NCBI RefSeq assembly: GCF_030268885.1
Contig: NZ_BSSA01000035.1
Location: forward strand, 1 to 64,000
Reading direction: 5' to 3'
From: Kitasatospora phosalacinea
GTDB lineage: Bacteria; Actinomycetota; Actinomycetes; Streptomycetales; Streptomycetaceae
Length of the DNA stretch: 64,000 nt
Positions 6,728 to 15,844 of the stretch are shown piece after piece. The first letter of the stretch is position 1. Each line of letters starts with the position of its first letter. Made by a program: the position numbers and the translations under genes. Below the pieces are notes generated by a model. That model was not told the origin of the DNA. It did no database searches and saw only the letters and a list, made by a program, of their open reading frames with translations.

Positions 6728-9192
6728 TATCCAACAGGACTGCCGACGGAGATGAGGCTGCTGATCGAGCGCAGGTAGTCGGCGGTCGGCCCCGAACCGG
6801 ATTCCCGCAGGTCGCCGGGGGTTCCGGCGTGCAGGATCCGGCCGCCCTTGTCACCGGCCCCCGGGCCCAGGTCCACGATCCAGTCGGCGGCGCCCGCCAC
6901 GTGCAGGTCGTGCTCCGCCAGGATCACCGTGCTGCCGCGGGCGACCAGGCTGTCGAGGGCCTCCACGAGGACCTGCACGTCCGCGGGGTGCAGTCCGGTG
7001 AACGGCTCGTCGAGGACGGCCAGGCCGGGCCGCTTGCCCGTGCGGCTCAACGCGGCCGCGAGCTTGAGCCGCTGGGCCTCGCCTCCGGACAGGACCGTCG
7101 CGCTCTGCCCCAGCCGCAGGTACCCCAGCCCCACGCGGACCAGATCCCGCAGGATCGCCTGCAGGGCGGGCAGGTCGAAGAAGTCGACCGCTTCGTCGAC
7201 GGTCAGGTCGAGGACTTCGTCGATCGCCCGGGAACGCCACGTGACGCCGAGGACCTGGGGCTCGAAGCGGCGGCCTTCGCAGGCCTCGCAGGTCACCCAC
7301 ACGTCGGGCAGGAAGTGCATGTCCACCTGGCGCACCCCGTGGCCGGCGCAGACCTCGCAGCGGCCGCCTGCCGAGTTGAACGAGAAGTCGGAGGCGGTCA
7401 GTCCACGGCGGCGTGCGGCGTCGGTACCCGCGTAGAGCCCTCGGATCAGGTTGAACGCCTTGGTGTAGGTGGCCGGGTTCGACCGGGGGGTTCGCCCGAT
7501 GGGCTCCTGGTCCACGATGCTGACCCAGTCCAGGTCGGCGTCCCAGGACACGGCACCGACCCCCGAGGGACGCTTCCCGTCCAGCCGGGCCTGGACCGCC
7601 TGGGCGAACCCGTCGATCAGCAGTGTGCTCTTGCCGCTGCCGCTGACGCCGGTCAGGCAGGTGAGCGCTCCCTGGGGAACGCTCACGCGCTCCGCGCGCA
7701 CCGTCTTCACGGAGACGTCCGTGAGCACGAGGCGCCGGTCCGCGCGCAGCGCCCGCGGCGTGCGGTGCACACGGTGGCCGTGGTCGGCGAGGTAGCGTCC
7801 GGTCAGGGAGCGGGCGACGCCGGCGACGACCTGCGGCGAGCCTTCCGCGACGAGCTGTCCCCCGTTGCGGCCGGCGCGGGGACCGATGTCGATCACCCAG
7901 TCCGCGCACTTGATCAGCTCGGGGTCGTGCTCGATCATCAGGATCGTGTTCTCTGCCGCGCGCAGTTCCTCGAGGAGGAGCCGCAGTTGCTGCTTGTCGG
8001 CCGGGTGGAGGCCGGCCGAGGGTTCGTCGAGGACGAAGGCGACGCCGGACAGGGCAGTGCACAGTTGGGCGGCCACCCTCGCGCGCTGCAGTTCGCCACC
8101 GGACAGCGTCGGAGCGCTGCGGGAGAGTCCGATGTGGCCCAGGCCGAGCCGCTGCATCAGGCGGAGCCGTGCGAGCAGTCCGGGCAGCACGGCTTGGGCG
8201 GCCTCGCGCTGGGTGGGACCGAGTTCTCCCGAGAGGCGCTCGGCCCACAGGACGGCCTCGCTGATGGGGCTGGCCAGGACCTCGCCGAGACGGCTCCCCC
8301 CGAGTGTGACGGTGCGGGCGATCAGCCCCAGGCCGGTGCCCTGGCACTCCGCGCAGACCTGGCTGCGGATGTAGGGGCTGTACCGCTCCTTCGCGGCCGG
8401 GGTGGGGGCGGCCGCGTGCAGGCGCTCGACCTCGGCGATGACCCCCGGCCACTGACGGTGGTTGCGGACATTGATGGTCGTTCCGCTCTTCTTCATCGTG
8501 GTGTCGTAGACGACGTTCACCATGGCGGCGCCGGTGCCGTGCAGGACGGCCCTCTGGAAACCGGCAGGCTGATCGGCCCACGGCCCGTTGAGGTCGGCCC
8601 CGTGCAGCCGCGCCAGCTCGGCGAGCAGCGCCCTGTCCGGTTCGCGGGCGTCGGCGAACCAGGCCGAGGCGCCGTCGAGCAGGGGCAGTTCCGGTCGGGC
8701 GATGAGCAGGGCCGGTTCGGCTGCGGCGTGCTGGCCGCTGCCGGAGCAGACCGAGCAGCAGCCATCGGGGTTGCGGGGGCTGAACTGCGAGGGCTTCAGG
8801 ACCCGGCTGATGCTGCCGTCCCAGTCGGGCCCCAGCGGGGGCAGGCTGGCGAAGAGCAGGCCCAGGTAGTCATCGGCGGCGGTGATGGTGGCGACGGTGG
8901 ATCCGGGGCTGCGGTTGGGCGAGCGCTGGTCGACGGCGAGGGTCGGGGGCAGCCCGTCGACCCGGTCGACCTGTGGGCGGTCGCGGGGGGTCATGAACTG
9001 GCGGACGAAGGGGCTCATGCCCTCGAGGTAGCGCAGCTGGGCCTCGGCGTGGATGGTGTCCATCAGCAGGGAGGTCTTCCCGCTGCCGCTCACGCCCGTG
9101 AACGCGACGATCTTGCCCTTCGGCACGGCCACCGACACGTTCTGAAGGTTGTGCGTGCGTGCTCCGACCACGTCGATCGTGCCCTGGGTCAC
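6727..9192 (-). CDS. UvrA-like excinuclease ATPase (drug self-resistance)
   Basis: The 821-residue protein has two ABC modules: Walker A GVSGSGKTS (33-41) and GVSGSGKST, signatures LSGGELQRARVAAQL and LSGGEAQRLKLAAAL, and zinc-binding cysteine pairs (CSVCSGSG, CAECQGTG, CEVCAGHG, CEACEGRRF). It is shorter than housekeeping UvrA (about 950), like DrrC/MtrX-type resistance proteins that lack part of the UvrB-binding region. These are thought to clear DNA-binding antibiotics from DNA. GTG 9192 is preferred because GGGGAG precedes it by 7 bases; GTG 9207 has no site. The gene sits between the PadR gene and a monooxygenase gene on the same strand, with a palindrome-rich promoter. Confidence 0.9.
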   Translation of the reverse strand: MTQGTIDVVGARTHNLQNVSVAVPKGKIVAFTGVSGSGKTSLLMDTIHAEAQLRYLEGMSPFVRQFMTPRDRPQVDRVDGLPPTLAVDQRSPNRSPGSTVATITAADDYLGLLFASLPPLGPDWDGSISRVLKPSQFSPRNPDGCCSVCSGSGQHAAAEPALLIARPELPLLDGASAWFADAREPDRALLAELARLHGADLNGPWADQPAGFQRAVLHGTGAAMVNVVYDTTMKKSGTTINVRNHRQWPGVIAEVERLHAAAPTPAAKERYSPYIRSQVCAECQGTGLGLIARTVTLGGSRLGEVLASPISEAVLWAERLSGELGPTQREAAQAVLPGLLARLRLMQRLGLGHIGLSRSAPTLSGGELQRARVAAQLCTALSGVAFVLDEPSAGLHPADKQQLRLLLEELRAAENTILMIEHDPELIKCADWVIDIGPRAGRNGGQLVAEGSPQVVAGVARSLTGRYLADHGHRVHRTPRALRADRRLVLTDVSVKTVRAERVSVPQGALTCLTGVSGSGKSTLLIDGFAQAVQARLDGKRPSGVGAVSWDADLDWVSIVDQEPIGRTPRSNPATYTKAFNLIRGLYAGTDAARRRGLTASDFSFNSAGGRCEVCAGHGVRQVDMHFLPDVWVTCEACEGRRFEPQVLGVTWRSRAIDEVLDLTVDEAVDFFDLPALQAILRDLVRVGLGYLRLGQSATVLSGGEAQRLKLAAALSRTGKRPGLAVLDEPFTGLHPADVQVLVEALDSLVARGSTVILAEHDLHVAGAADWIVDLGPGAGDKGGRILHAGTPGDLRESGSGPTADYLRSISSLISVGSPVG

Positions 9193-9212
9193 TGCTGTTC
9201 TCCCCACGCATA

Positions 9213-9257
9213 GTCGGTTCCGACTAATCAGTCGCTCCCGACTATACGGATCCGACT
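9213..9257 (-). promoter_or_regulatory. Triple palindromic operator/promoter of the uvrA-like gene
   Basis: GTCGGTTCCGACTAATC (9213-9229) matches the site before padR. Two weaker copies follow, with CCGACT cores at 9238-9243 and 9252-9257 (first core 9220-9225). The array fills the 51-66 bp between the uvrA-like start and the monooxygenase stop, so a bound regulator would block the only room for a promoter. Confidence 0.6.
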
Positions 9258-9258
9258 G

Positions 9259-10788
9259 TCACTCCTCAAGTCGTGTCGGATCCCCGAACCACCGCGCCAG
9301 GGCGCTGCGGAACCGCGCCGGGTCGCTCCCCGGACCCGCGGCCCACGCGAGATAGCCATCGGGGCGAACGACGAGGATCGCGGCCTCGGGCCGTTCCGGC
9401 ACCCGCCCCTCGACCAGATCGACCCTGTCCCGCCAGCTCCGGGCGGTCTCCAACAGCTCAGGACGGTCTCCGGAAACCACGACGAGCGGGCGGGCGGAGC
9501 GGAGCAACTCGGCGAGCGGGGTCCCGACCCCACGGCCGGTCACGACGGTGAGCTGGCCGGCGAACGACCCCGCCAGCGGGTGGGCGGCTTCAGCCGGCCC
9601 GGTCGGCAGGCCCGCGCACCGGACCGAGACGCCGCTGATCATCCCCGCGAAGAAGGCGTTCGCTTCGCCCAAGGCCAGGAGCTCGTTCATGATCGTCCGC
9701 AACGGGGTGGTGTGCTGCTCGTCCGGGCGCATCAGTGCGAGCTGTGCCCGCGTGTTGAGCAGGACGCGTTCGCCGGCGGCGTGCCGTTCCTCGTGATAGG
9801 TGTCGAGCAGCTCCTCCGATCCCCAACCGCGCACCCGCGCGGCGAGCTTCCAACCGAGGTTGATGGCGTCCTGCAGACCCGTGTTGAGGCCCTGCCCGCC
9901 GATCGGGAAGTGCACGTGGGCCGCGTCACCGGCGAGGAAGACGCGTCCGGTGCGGTAACGCTCGGCCTGACGCGTGGCGTCGCCGAACCGGGACAGCCAC
10001 TGCACCGGGGTCGTGAGGGCGAGCCGCTCGCCGCGCACGCGCTCCACCGCCTCGCTGAGTTCGTCGAGGGTGACGGGCGGGCTCCCGGCAGGGGGCGTGC
10101 GCCCGTACTCGATCGCCACCACCCGTCCCATGCCGCCTTCGGGCGGGAAAGCGAGCACGAGCACACCGTCGGCGGTGCGCTGCCACTGACGCGGTACGTT
10201 CCGCTCGGGCGTGGTCACGTAGCCTATGAGGGCGCTCACGGTCGCCTCGGTGCCGGGGAACGCGACGCCGGCGAGGCGCCGCACAGTGCTGCGCCCACCG
10301 TCGCAGCCGACGAGGTAACGGGCACGGACGCGGTAGCTCCCCTCCGCGGTGGAGACCGTGACCTCGACACCGTCCTCGTCCTGGCTGAGATCCACCACCT
10401 CGTGGCCACGCCGGACCTGTGCCCCCAGCGCACTGGCGTGTTCGGCCAGGAGCTCCTCGGTCCGCGACTGCGGCACCATGGCGCTGTAGGGGTGACGGGT
10501 GTCCAGCGCCGAGAAGTCGAGGCCGTGCTCGAACATGCCGGCGAACGGCAGTCCCTTGGCCAGTTGGGTGTCCTCGAGGAAGCCCCCGAGCAGGCCGCGG
10601 AGGTCGAGGCTCTCGACCGTGCGGATGTGGAGCGCTCCGGCCCGGTCGTGTCCGGCCGGCTGCTGTAGCCGTTCGAGCACCAGCGTCTGCACGCCCCCGG
10701 CGCGCAGCTCCGAGGCGAGCATGAGACCCACGGGCCCCCCGCCAACGACGACGACGTCTGTCTCCACCGGCTTGTCCGCTGTGGTCAC
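9259..10788 (-). CDS. FAD-dependent aromatic polyketide monooxygenase
   Basis: This is a 509-residue class A flavoprotein of the PHBH fold: VVVVGGGPVGLMLASELRAG (Rossmann FAD site), the DG motif in LVGCDGGRSTVRR, the second FAD motif GDAAHVHFPIGGQGLNTG and a C-terminal thioredoxin-like domain. It starts with GTG overlapping the stop of the upstream glycosyltransferase gene (GTGA), so the two are translationally coupled. By size and type it could hydroxylate the polycyclic aglycone or act as a Baeyer-Villiger enzyme like MtmOIV of mithramycin. The sequence alone does not separate these. Confidence 0.9.
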   Translation of the reverse strand: MTTADKPVETDVVVVGGGPVGLMLASELRAGGVQTLVLERLQQPAGHDRAGALHIRTVESLDLRGLLGGFLEDTQLAKGLPFAGMFEHGLDFSALDTRHPYSAMVPQSRTEELLAEHASALGAQVRRGHEVVDLSQDEDGVEVTVSTAEGSYRVRARYLVGCDGGRSTVRRLAGVAFPGTEATVSALIGYVTTPERNVPRQWQRTADGVLVLAFPPEGGMGRVVAIEYGRTPPAGSPPVTLDELSEAVERVRGERLALTTPVQWLSRFGDATRQAERYRTGRVFLAGDAAHVHFPIGGQGLNTGLQDAINLGWKLAARVRGWGSEELLDTYHEERHAAGERVLLNTRAQLALMRPDEQHTTPLRTIMNELLALGEANAFFAGMISGVSVRCAGLPTGPAEAAHPLAGSFAGQLTVVTGRGVGTPLAELLRSARPLVVVSGDRPELLETARSWRDRVDLVEGRVPERPEAAILVVRPDGYLAWAAGPGSDPARFRSALARWFGDPTRLEE

Positions 10789-11948
10789 TTGAGTGCTGCC
10801 TTCCTTGCGCTGAGGTCTTGGAGGACGGAGGCCACCTCGGCGGGGCTGGGCCTGCTCGCCATCTGGGCGCGCAGCGCCTCGGCCCTCAGGGCCCACTGCG
10901 GCGAGGCGAGCATGTCGACTACGGCCCGTTCGACGGCGGGGCCGTCGGCCTGGCGAGCCGTCAGGTGGGTTCCGGCGCCCGTGGCGGCGAGGCGCTCGCC
11001 GTTCAGGGACCGCTCGAAGGTGTCGCTCACCACCAGCTGGGGGATGCCGCGGGAGACCGCGTCGAGCATGGTGTTCGCCCCTCCGTGATGCAGGATCGCG
11101 GAGCAGGCGGGGAGCACCGCGTGGAGCGGAGCCCCGGTGACGGGGCGCACGGCTTCGGGAAGCTGCGGAAGTCGCTCCAGGTCCGCCGGGGGGACGACGA
11201 GCAGGATCTCCTTGCCGATGCCGGCCAGGCGCTCCAGCATGCGGACGAACGGGTGGCCGTTGGGCATGGCGTCGCCGAAGGTCCCCCACGTCACGCAGAT
11301 CCGGTCGGCGGGCGAGACGCCTATGAGCCAGGGCGGTACCGGACCCGGCCGGTCCACGGGCACGTACCGCACGGGGATCGCCGTGCCGGCCCCGAGGTGC
11401 TGCAGGTCCTGCGGGCAGGGATCGATGACGAACCGGTCGTGGAAGTCCGCGGGCGCCGCGCCGCGGGCGTGGAACTCGTCCGCCAGGGACTCGTGGACCC
11501 GGTGGCGGAGCCACTGCCCGGGGGTGGTGGCCAGCAGGTCGGGACCCCACAGGTGGCGGAACGTCACGACGGGGCGGGCGGCCGCGACAACTTCGGCGGC
11601 GAAGGCGACGGGCTCGTAGACCACCGCGTCGGGCTGCCAGTTGTCGACGACGGCGAACAGGCCGTCCATCATGTCCCGCGCGCTGCGGGCGAACAGGTTG
11701 ACGAGGTGGTCCTTTCCACCATGGCCGTGCTGCTCACTGGTCTCGGACACGCTGCGCCGGTGGCTCTCGGCGAAGTCCCCGTCGCCGCCGACGAGGGTGA
11801 CCGTCAGGCCCGTCGCGAGCGCGCCGGGCGCGGAGTCCGCCGAACAGGCGACGCGGACGTCGTGGCCCGCCGCCCGTAGCGCCCAGGCGAGCGGGACCAT
11901 GGGGATCAGGTGGGAGGCCGAGACCGAGCAGACGAACAGGACCCGCAT
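10785..11948 (-). CDS. Glycosyltransferase A (GT1 family)
   Basis: The 387-residue GT-B glycosyltransferase begins MRVLFVCSVSASHLIPMVPL and contains an RICVTWGTF strand and the donor-binding C-terminal motif HHGGANTMLDAVSRGIPQL. It is of the class that transfers dTDP-deoxysugars to aromatic polyketides. The ATG at 11948 aligns with the N termini of the three sister enzymes. It is the first gene of a two-gene leftward operon with the 509-residue monooxygenase and is divergent from glycosyltransferase B. TCGAG-like heptamers lie upstream in its reading direction. Confidence 0.93.
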   Translation of the reverse strand: MRVLFVCSVSASHLIPMVPLAWALRAAGHDVRVACSADSAPGALATGLTVTLVGGDGDFAESHRRSVSETSEQHGHGGKDHLVNLFARSARDMMDGLFAVVDNWQPDAVVYEPVAFAAEVVAAARPVVTFRHLWGPDLLATTPGQWLRHRVHESLADEFHARGAAPADFHDRFVIDPCPQDLQHLGAGTAIPVRYVPVDRPGPVPPWLIGVSPADRICVTWGTFGDAMPNGHPFVRMLERLAGIGKEILLVVPPADLERLPQLPEAVRPVTGAPLHAVLPACSAILHHGGANTMLDAVSRGIPQLVVSDTFERSLNGERLAATGAGTHLTARQADGPAVERAVVDMLASPQWALRAEALRAQMASRPSPAEVASVLQDLSARKAALK

Positions 11949-12032
11949 GACTCTCCCCCGCGTTTCTGCGCCGGACGCCGACCTTGGGTCCGGCAACGTG
12001 GTCGCCGGAGCAGGTCCGACGCTACGGGCGGG

Positions 12033-12061
12033 TGCTCGAGGGAGGACCGAGTCACGCTCGT
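12033..12061 (-). promoter_or_regulatory. Putative SARP box for glycosyltransferase A operon
   Basis: Read leftward, three heptamers start 11 bp apart: ACGAGCG (12055-12061), TCGGTCC (12044-12050) and TCGAGCA (12033-12039). This is the spacing that SARP activators recognise. It is the weakest match of the set. Confidence 0.45.
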
Positions 12062-12069
12062 CCGTCATG

Positions 12070-12087
12070 TCGAGCCCGGTTCGAGTC
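12070..12087 (+). promoter_or_regulatory. Putative SARP box for glycosyltransferase B
   Basis: TCGAGCC (12070-12076) and TCGAGTC (12081-12087) are direct repeats starting 11 bp apart, about 85 bp before the start codon. Confidence 0.6.
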
Positions 12088-12172
12088 CGGTCCGATCCGC
12101 GGTGGGGAGCCTTCTCCCATCCGGCGAAGCGCCTGGCGCCCCGCACCCGACGCACCACGCAAGGGATGTCTC

Positions 12173-13315
12173 ATGCGCGTCCTGCTGTGCAGCACCCCCA
12201 TGCTCGGGCACTTCAACCCGATGGTTCCGCTCGCCTGGGCGCTGCGCGCCGCCGGCCACGAGGTGCTGGCCGCGGCCACCGAGGACTTCGCCGGTCAGGT
12301 CTGCGAACGCGGGCTGCCGGTGGCGTCGCTCCCCGCTGTGGACTTCAAAGCCGTGATGGGCCGCGACCGGCAGGGACGCCCGGTGCCGTACCACGGCGAT
12401 GCCGAGGAGCGGGTGCTGCGCAGCGGACGTGGCTGGGGCAGGCTGGGCGCGCACCTGTTGGACGGGATGAGTCGCATCGTCTCCGGCTGGAAGCCGGATC
12501 TCGTCGTCGTCGACCCGGTCGAGTACGCGGGGCGTCTGGCTGCGGCCCGACGGGGCATTCCGGTGGTCGAGCACGCTTGGGGCGTCTGGCCGGATCCGCT
12601 GTTCGCGGTGGGAGCGCAGGAGGAGTTGGCACCGGAGCTGGAACGGCTCGGACTGGGGAGCCTGCCGGTTCCCGACGAGCGCCTGGATTTCTGTTCGCCG
12701 AGCCTTCAGCGGAAGGGGGTGCCCGCGACAGCGATGCGGTACGTGTCGGTCGCCGGCCCTGCGATGCTGCCCAAGTGGCTGGACGAACCGCGGCATCGGC
12801 CGTTGGTGTGCCTGACGTTCGGGAGCATCCTGCCGAAGGTGAACCCGGAGGGGATGCTCGACCTCACCTCGCGCTTGGCGGAGATCGTGCCGACGCTCGG
12901 TGTCGACGTGGCGATCGCGACGGACCGGGCCACCGCGGCACAGCTGTCGCCCGTACCCCCGGGCGTGGTGGCGGCCGGCTGGCTGCCGATGGACCTGGTC
13001 GTGCCGGCGTGCGCGGCGGTGCTGCACTACGGCGGCGCCGGGGTCACGATGATGTCCACGGCGGCAGCGGTTCCGCAGCTGGTCGTCGAGCTGCCGGTCG
13101 CCGACGCCCCTGAGCACGCGAGGCGGGTGGCTGCCGCAGGCCTGGGGATCTGCATCGAGCCTTCGGCCCTGAACGCCGACACGGTGACGGAGGCTCTCGG
13201 CGATCTGCTCGGAGACGATTCGTGGCGGGCGCGGGCGGCGAAGGTCGCCGCCGAACAGGAGGGGCGCCCTCTGCCGATCGTGGTGGCCGAGGAGTTGGCC
13301 GCCCGCTGGGGCTGA
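12173..13315 (+). CDS. Glycosyltransferase B (GT1 family)
   Basis: This 380-residue GT-B enzyme starts MRVLLCSTPMLGHFNPMVPL. It has an LVCLTFGSI strand and the C-terminal nucleotide-sugar motif HYGGAGVTMMSTAAAVPQL. It is monocistronic, divergent from glycosyltransferase A and convergent with glycosyltransferase C (21 bp between stops), with its own SARP-type repeat upstream. Its C-terminal motif has Tyr and Val where the sisters have His/Gln and Thr, so it is the most divergent of the four. Sugar and acceptor cannot be assigned from sequence. Confidence 0.92.
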   Translation: MRVLLCSTPMLGHFNPMVPLAWALRAAGHEVLAAATEDFAGQVCERGLPVASLPAVDFKAVMGRDRQGRPVPYHGDAEERVLRSGRGWGRLGAHLLDGMSRIVSGWKPDLVVVDPVEYAGRLAAARRGIPVVEHAWGVWPDPLFAVGAQEELAPELERLGLGSLPVPDERLDFCSPSLQRKGVPATAMRYVSVAGPAMLPKWLDEPRHRPLVCLTFGSILPKVNPEGMLDLTSRLAEIVPTLGVDVAIATDRATAAQLSPVPPGVVAAGWLPMDLVVPACAAVLHYGGAGVTMMSTAAAVPQLVVELPVADAPEHARRVAAAGLGICIEPSALNADTVTEALGDLLGDDSWRARAAKVAAEQEGRPLPIVVAEELAARWG

Positions 13316-13336
13316 CGGCGGGCGGCCGGCTCCGGG

Positions 13337-14527
13337 TCAGTCCCGCGGTCGGCTGGCCGACGCGGCGAGCTGTTCGAGTTCCGCGACGACCTGGGCGGGA
13401 GCGGGCTGGGACAGCATCTCGGCACGGAGCCGGGCGGCCGCGTGGGCGATCCCGCTGTCGTCGACGAGTCGCGCGACCGCCCGGCGGATGGCTTCCGCGG
13501 TCGCTTCCTCGCTCCGCAGGTGGATCCCGGCGCCGCTCTTCTCCAGGGCCGCTGAGATGTTGTCCTGGTCGGCCATGTGCGTGATCGCGAGCTGCGGCAG
13601 GCCGTAGCGGATCGCGTTGTAGACCGTTCCCGAACCGCCCTGGTGGACGATCGCGTCGCAGGTGTCGAGCAGCAGGTGCAGGGGCGGGGCGTCGAGCGCC
13701 ACCACGTTGGGCGGGAGTTCGCCGAGGCCGTCACGGTCCGCGGGGTCGATCGCCACCACGAAGTCCGCGTCGATCCCGTCGACGGCTCGGATGATCTGCG
13801 GGAGGAGGAACGCCTTGTCGCCGATGATCCGGGTGATGGACCGACCCCACGTGAGGCAGATGCGGGGGCGCCCCTCGGCGCGTGGCGGGAGCCCGGAGGG
13901 GACGCTGCCGGGACCGTTGTAGGGGACGTACTGCATCGAGATCCGGGTCGGCGAACCCGGCGGTTGCAGGCTCGGCGGGCACGGGTCGACGGTTCGGGTC
14001 GCGGGGTCACCGGTGACCTTCAGGCCGTAGCGCTCGTAGGGCTCGTAGAAGCCGGGCAGGGCCGACAGGAGCTTCTCGCCCTCGACCGACCCGAGGAAGT
14101 CCCATCCCCACAGGTGCCGGATGCCCGGGATGCCCAGGACACGGGCGGCGACCAGGCCCGCGGGGCTCATGGTGTCGGCAACGATGAGGTCGGGCAGCCA
14201 GGCGCTGGCGAACTCCACGACGCTGTCCAGGTTCGAGAGCGTCGCCTCGCGCCAGGAGTCGAAGACCTCGTTGCCTTCGCCCCCCGCGGCCTGGGCCGGC
14301 TTCTCGCGCGCCTGCAGTTCCCGGGACAGGGTCCGCCGACGGATCCCGACCAGGTCCACGTCGCCGTCGATGGCCACCATGGGCAGGCCCGACCGGGTCA
14401 CGAGGTCGCTCATGGAGGCTTGCGCCGCGATCAGGACCTCGTGGCCGGCTGCGCGAAAGGCGCCGGCCAGGGGCTGCATCACGAAGTAGTGGGTGGGCCA
14501 GGGGGAAGTGACTACCAGAACTCGCAC
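13337..14527 (-). CDS. Glycosyltransferase C (GT1 family)
   Basis: The protein is a 396-residue GT-B enzyme, MRVLVVTSPWPTHYFVMQPL at the N terminus, RICLTWGRS in the middle and HQGGSGTVYNAIRYGLPQL in the donor site. It is the last gene of the leftward run aldo-keto reductase, glycosyltransferase D, glycosyltransferase C (gaps of 31 and 20 bp). The four glycosyltransferases imply several deoxysugars, as in the di- and trisaccharide chains of aureolic acids. Confidence 0.93.
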   Translation of the reverse strand: MRVLVVTSPWPTHYFVMQPLAGAFRAAGHEVLIAAQASMSDLVTRSGLPMVAIDGDVDLVGIRRRTLSRELQAREKPAQAAGGEGNEVFDSWREATLSNLDSVVEFASAWLPDLIVADTMSPAGLVAARVLGIPGIRHLWGWDFLGSVEGEKLLSALPGFYEPYERYGLKVTGDPATRTVDPCPPSLQPPGSPTRISMQYVPYNGPGSVPSGLPPRAEGRPRICLTWGRSITRIIGDKAFLLPQIIRAVDGIDADFVVAIDPADRDGLGELPPNVVALDAPPLHLLLDTCDAIVHQGGSGTVYNAIRYGLPQLAITHMADQDNISAALEKSGAGIHLRSEEATAEAIRRAVARLVDDSGIAHAAARLRAEMLSQPAPAQVVAELEQLAASASRPRD

Positions 14528-14547
14528 GATCTCCGTCTCCTTGGGTC

Positions 14548-15813
14548 TTAGTGGTGCACGAGGGGGACCGCGGAGGGAAGCAGCTGCCCACCGCGGGCGA
14601 CGGACTCGAGCTCCGCCACGGTCGCCGCAGGCGTGGGCTGCGCGAGGATGCCCTGCGCGAGTTCCCTGGCGGCGGATCGGTAGCCGGGAAAACCCATCAG
14701 CTCGGCGATCTCACCGCGCAGGAGGCGGACGCCGTCTTCTCCTGCGGGCACTTCGTGGGTCAGGAAGTGCTGGGCGGCTCCGGCAGCGGCCAGACGCGCA
14801 CCGTTGACGGAGGGCTCCGGCCGGGCGGTGATCGCCAGCTGGGGAACTCCGGCGAGGGCGGCGGTCAGGCTGGTGCCGGCACCGCCGTGGTGGACGACCA
14901 GGTCGCAGGTGCCCATGAAGAGGTGCAGGGGGAGGTTCGTCGCGAGGCGGACGCGATCGTCGGCGAGCACGGGCTTGAGGCCCTCGACGGCCCTGTCGGT
15001 GACGGCGACCACGACCTCGTCGGCCATGCTGGTCGCCGCTCGGATGCACTGGGACACCAGGTCGAGCACGGAGTCTCCGCGCAGGGCGGTGCTGGTCGCT
15101 CCCCAGGTGACGCAGATCCGGGTGCCGCGTCGCGGCTCGAGCGGCCACAGCGGCATCACTCCGGGACCGTTGTAGGGGACGTAGCGCACCTGTCGGCAGG
15201 TCGGGCCGATCTCGTACCTCGTCCCGGGGGCGCAGGGGTCGAGCCAGGCGGTCGGTTCGGCGCGCAGTGGAGCCCCGACGCGTTCGTACAGTGCGGCGTA
15301 TTCGGGGATGGGCTCGGATCCGAAGCGACGCATCTCGATCCTCTGGGGGCCGGGTGTGCCCCACAGATGGCTGACGCTGGGGATGCCGAGCGCGGAGGCG
15401 ACCACGGGTCCGGCGAGGGTGACGGCATCGTGGACGACGAGGTCCGGGCGCCACGCGCGCGCGTACTCCAGCAGGTCGTCCAGCATGGCGTCCGCCATGA
15501 CGGCCTGCATCCGTCCGAGGTTCTCGATCATCGCGAACTGGTCGTCGTTGAGCAGCTCGGGGTGGATCGGCCAGTCCTGGGGCCAGCGCTCCTGGCGGTG
15601 CCAGGCGGCGCGGCTGCGGTCGTTGGACAGCGCGGCCAGGTTCACGTCGCGTCCGACCGGGACGAAGGGCAGACCCGAGGCGGCCGCGATGGGTTGCAGG
15701 GCCGGTGTGCTGGCCACTCGTACTTCGTGGCCCGCGGCCAGGCATGCCTGCTCGATCGGGACCATCGGGAAGTGGTGCGAGTGCCAGGGGAAAGTGGTGA
15801 ACAGTACCCGCAT
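14548..15813 (-). CDS. Glycosyltransferase D (GT1 family)
   Basis: This 421-residue GT-B enzyme has MRVLFTTFPWHSHHFPMVPI at the N terminus, TRICVTWGATS, and HHGGAGTSLTAALAGVPQL as the donor-binding motif. It sits between the aldo-keto reductase gene and glycosyltransferase C in one leftward operon. Its role is transfer of a dTDP-deoxyhexose to the aglycone or to a growing chain; regiochemistry is not visible. Confidence 0.93.
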   Translation of the reverse strand: MRVLFTTFPWHSHHFPMVPIEQACLAAGHEVRVASTPALQPIAAASGLPFVPVGRDVNLAALSNDRSRAAWHRQERWPQDWPIHPELLNDDQFAMIENLGRMQAVMADAMLDDLLEYARAWRPDLVVHDAVTLAGPVVASALGIPSVSHLWGTPGPQRIEMRRFGSEPIPEYAALYERVGAPLRAEPTAWLDPCAPGTRYEIGPTCRQVRYVPYNGPGVMPLWPLEPRRGTRICVTWGATSTALRGDSVLDLVSQCIRAATSMADEVVVAVTDRAVEGLKPVLADDRVRLATNLPLHLFMGTCDLVVHHGGAGTSLTAALAGVPQLAITARPEPSVNGARLAAAGAAQHFLTHEVPAGEDGVRLLRGEIAELMGFPGYRSAARELAQGILAQPTPAATVAELESVARGGQLLPSAVPLVHH

Positions 15814-15844
15814 CAGCCCTACGTCCTTCCGATCGGCTGCGGCT

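Noticed and set aside
6592-9213. An 873-residue open frame antisense to the uvrA-like gene
   Set aside because: It mirrors the codon bias of the real gene, has low-complexity Gly/Arg/Ala/Gln composition and no family motif.
9259-11550. A 763-residue continuous frame including the 509-residue monooxygenase
   Set aside because: The part upstream of 10788 is out of frame with glycosyltransferase A and reads as low-complexity sequence; the flavoprotein starts at GTG 10788.
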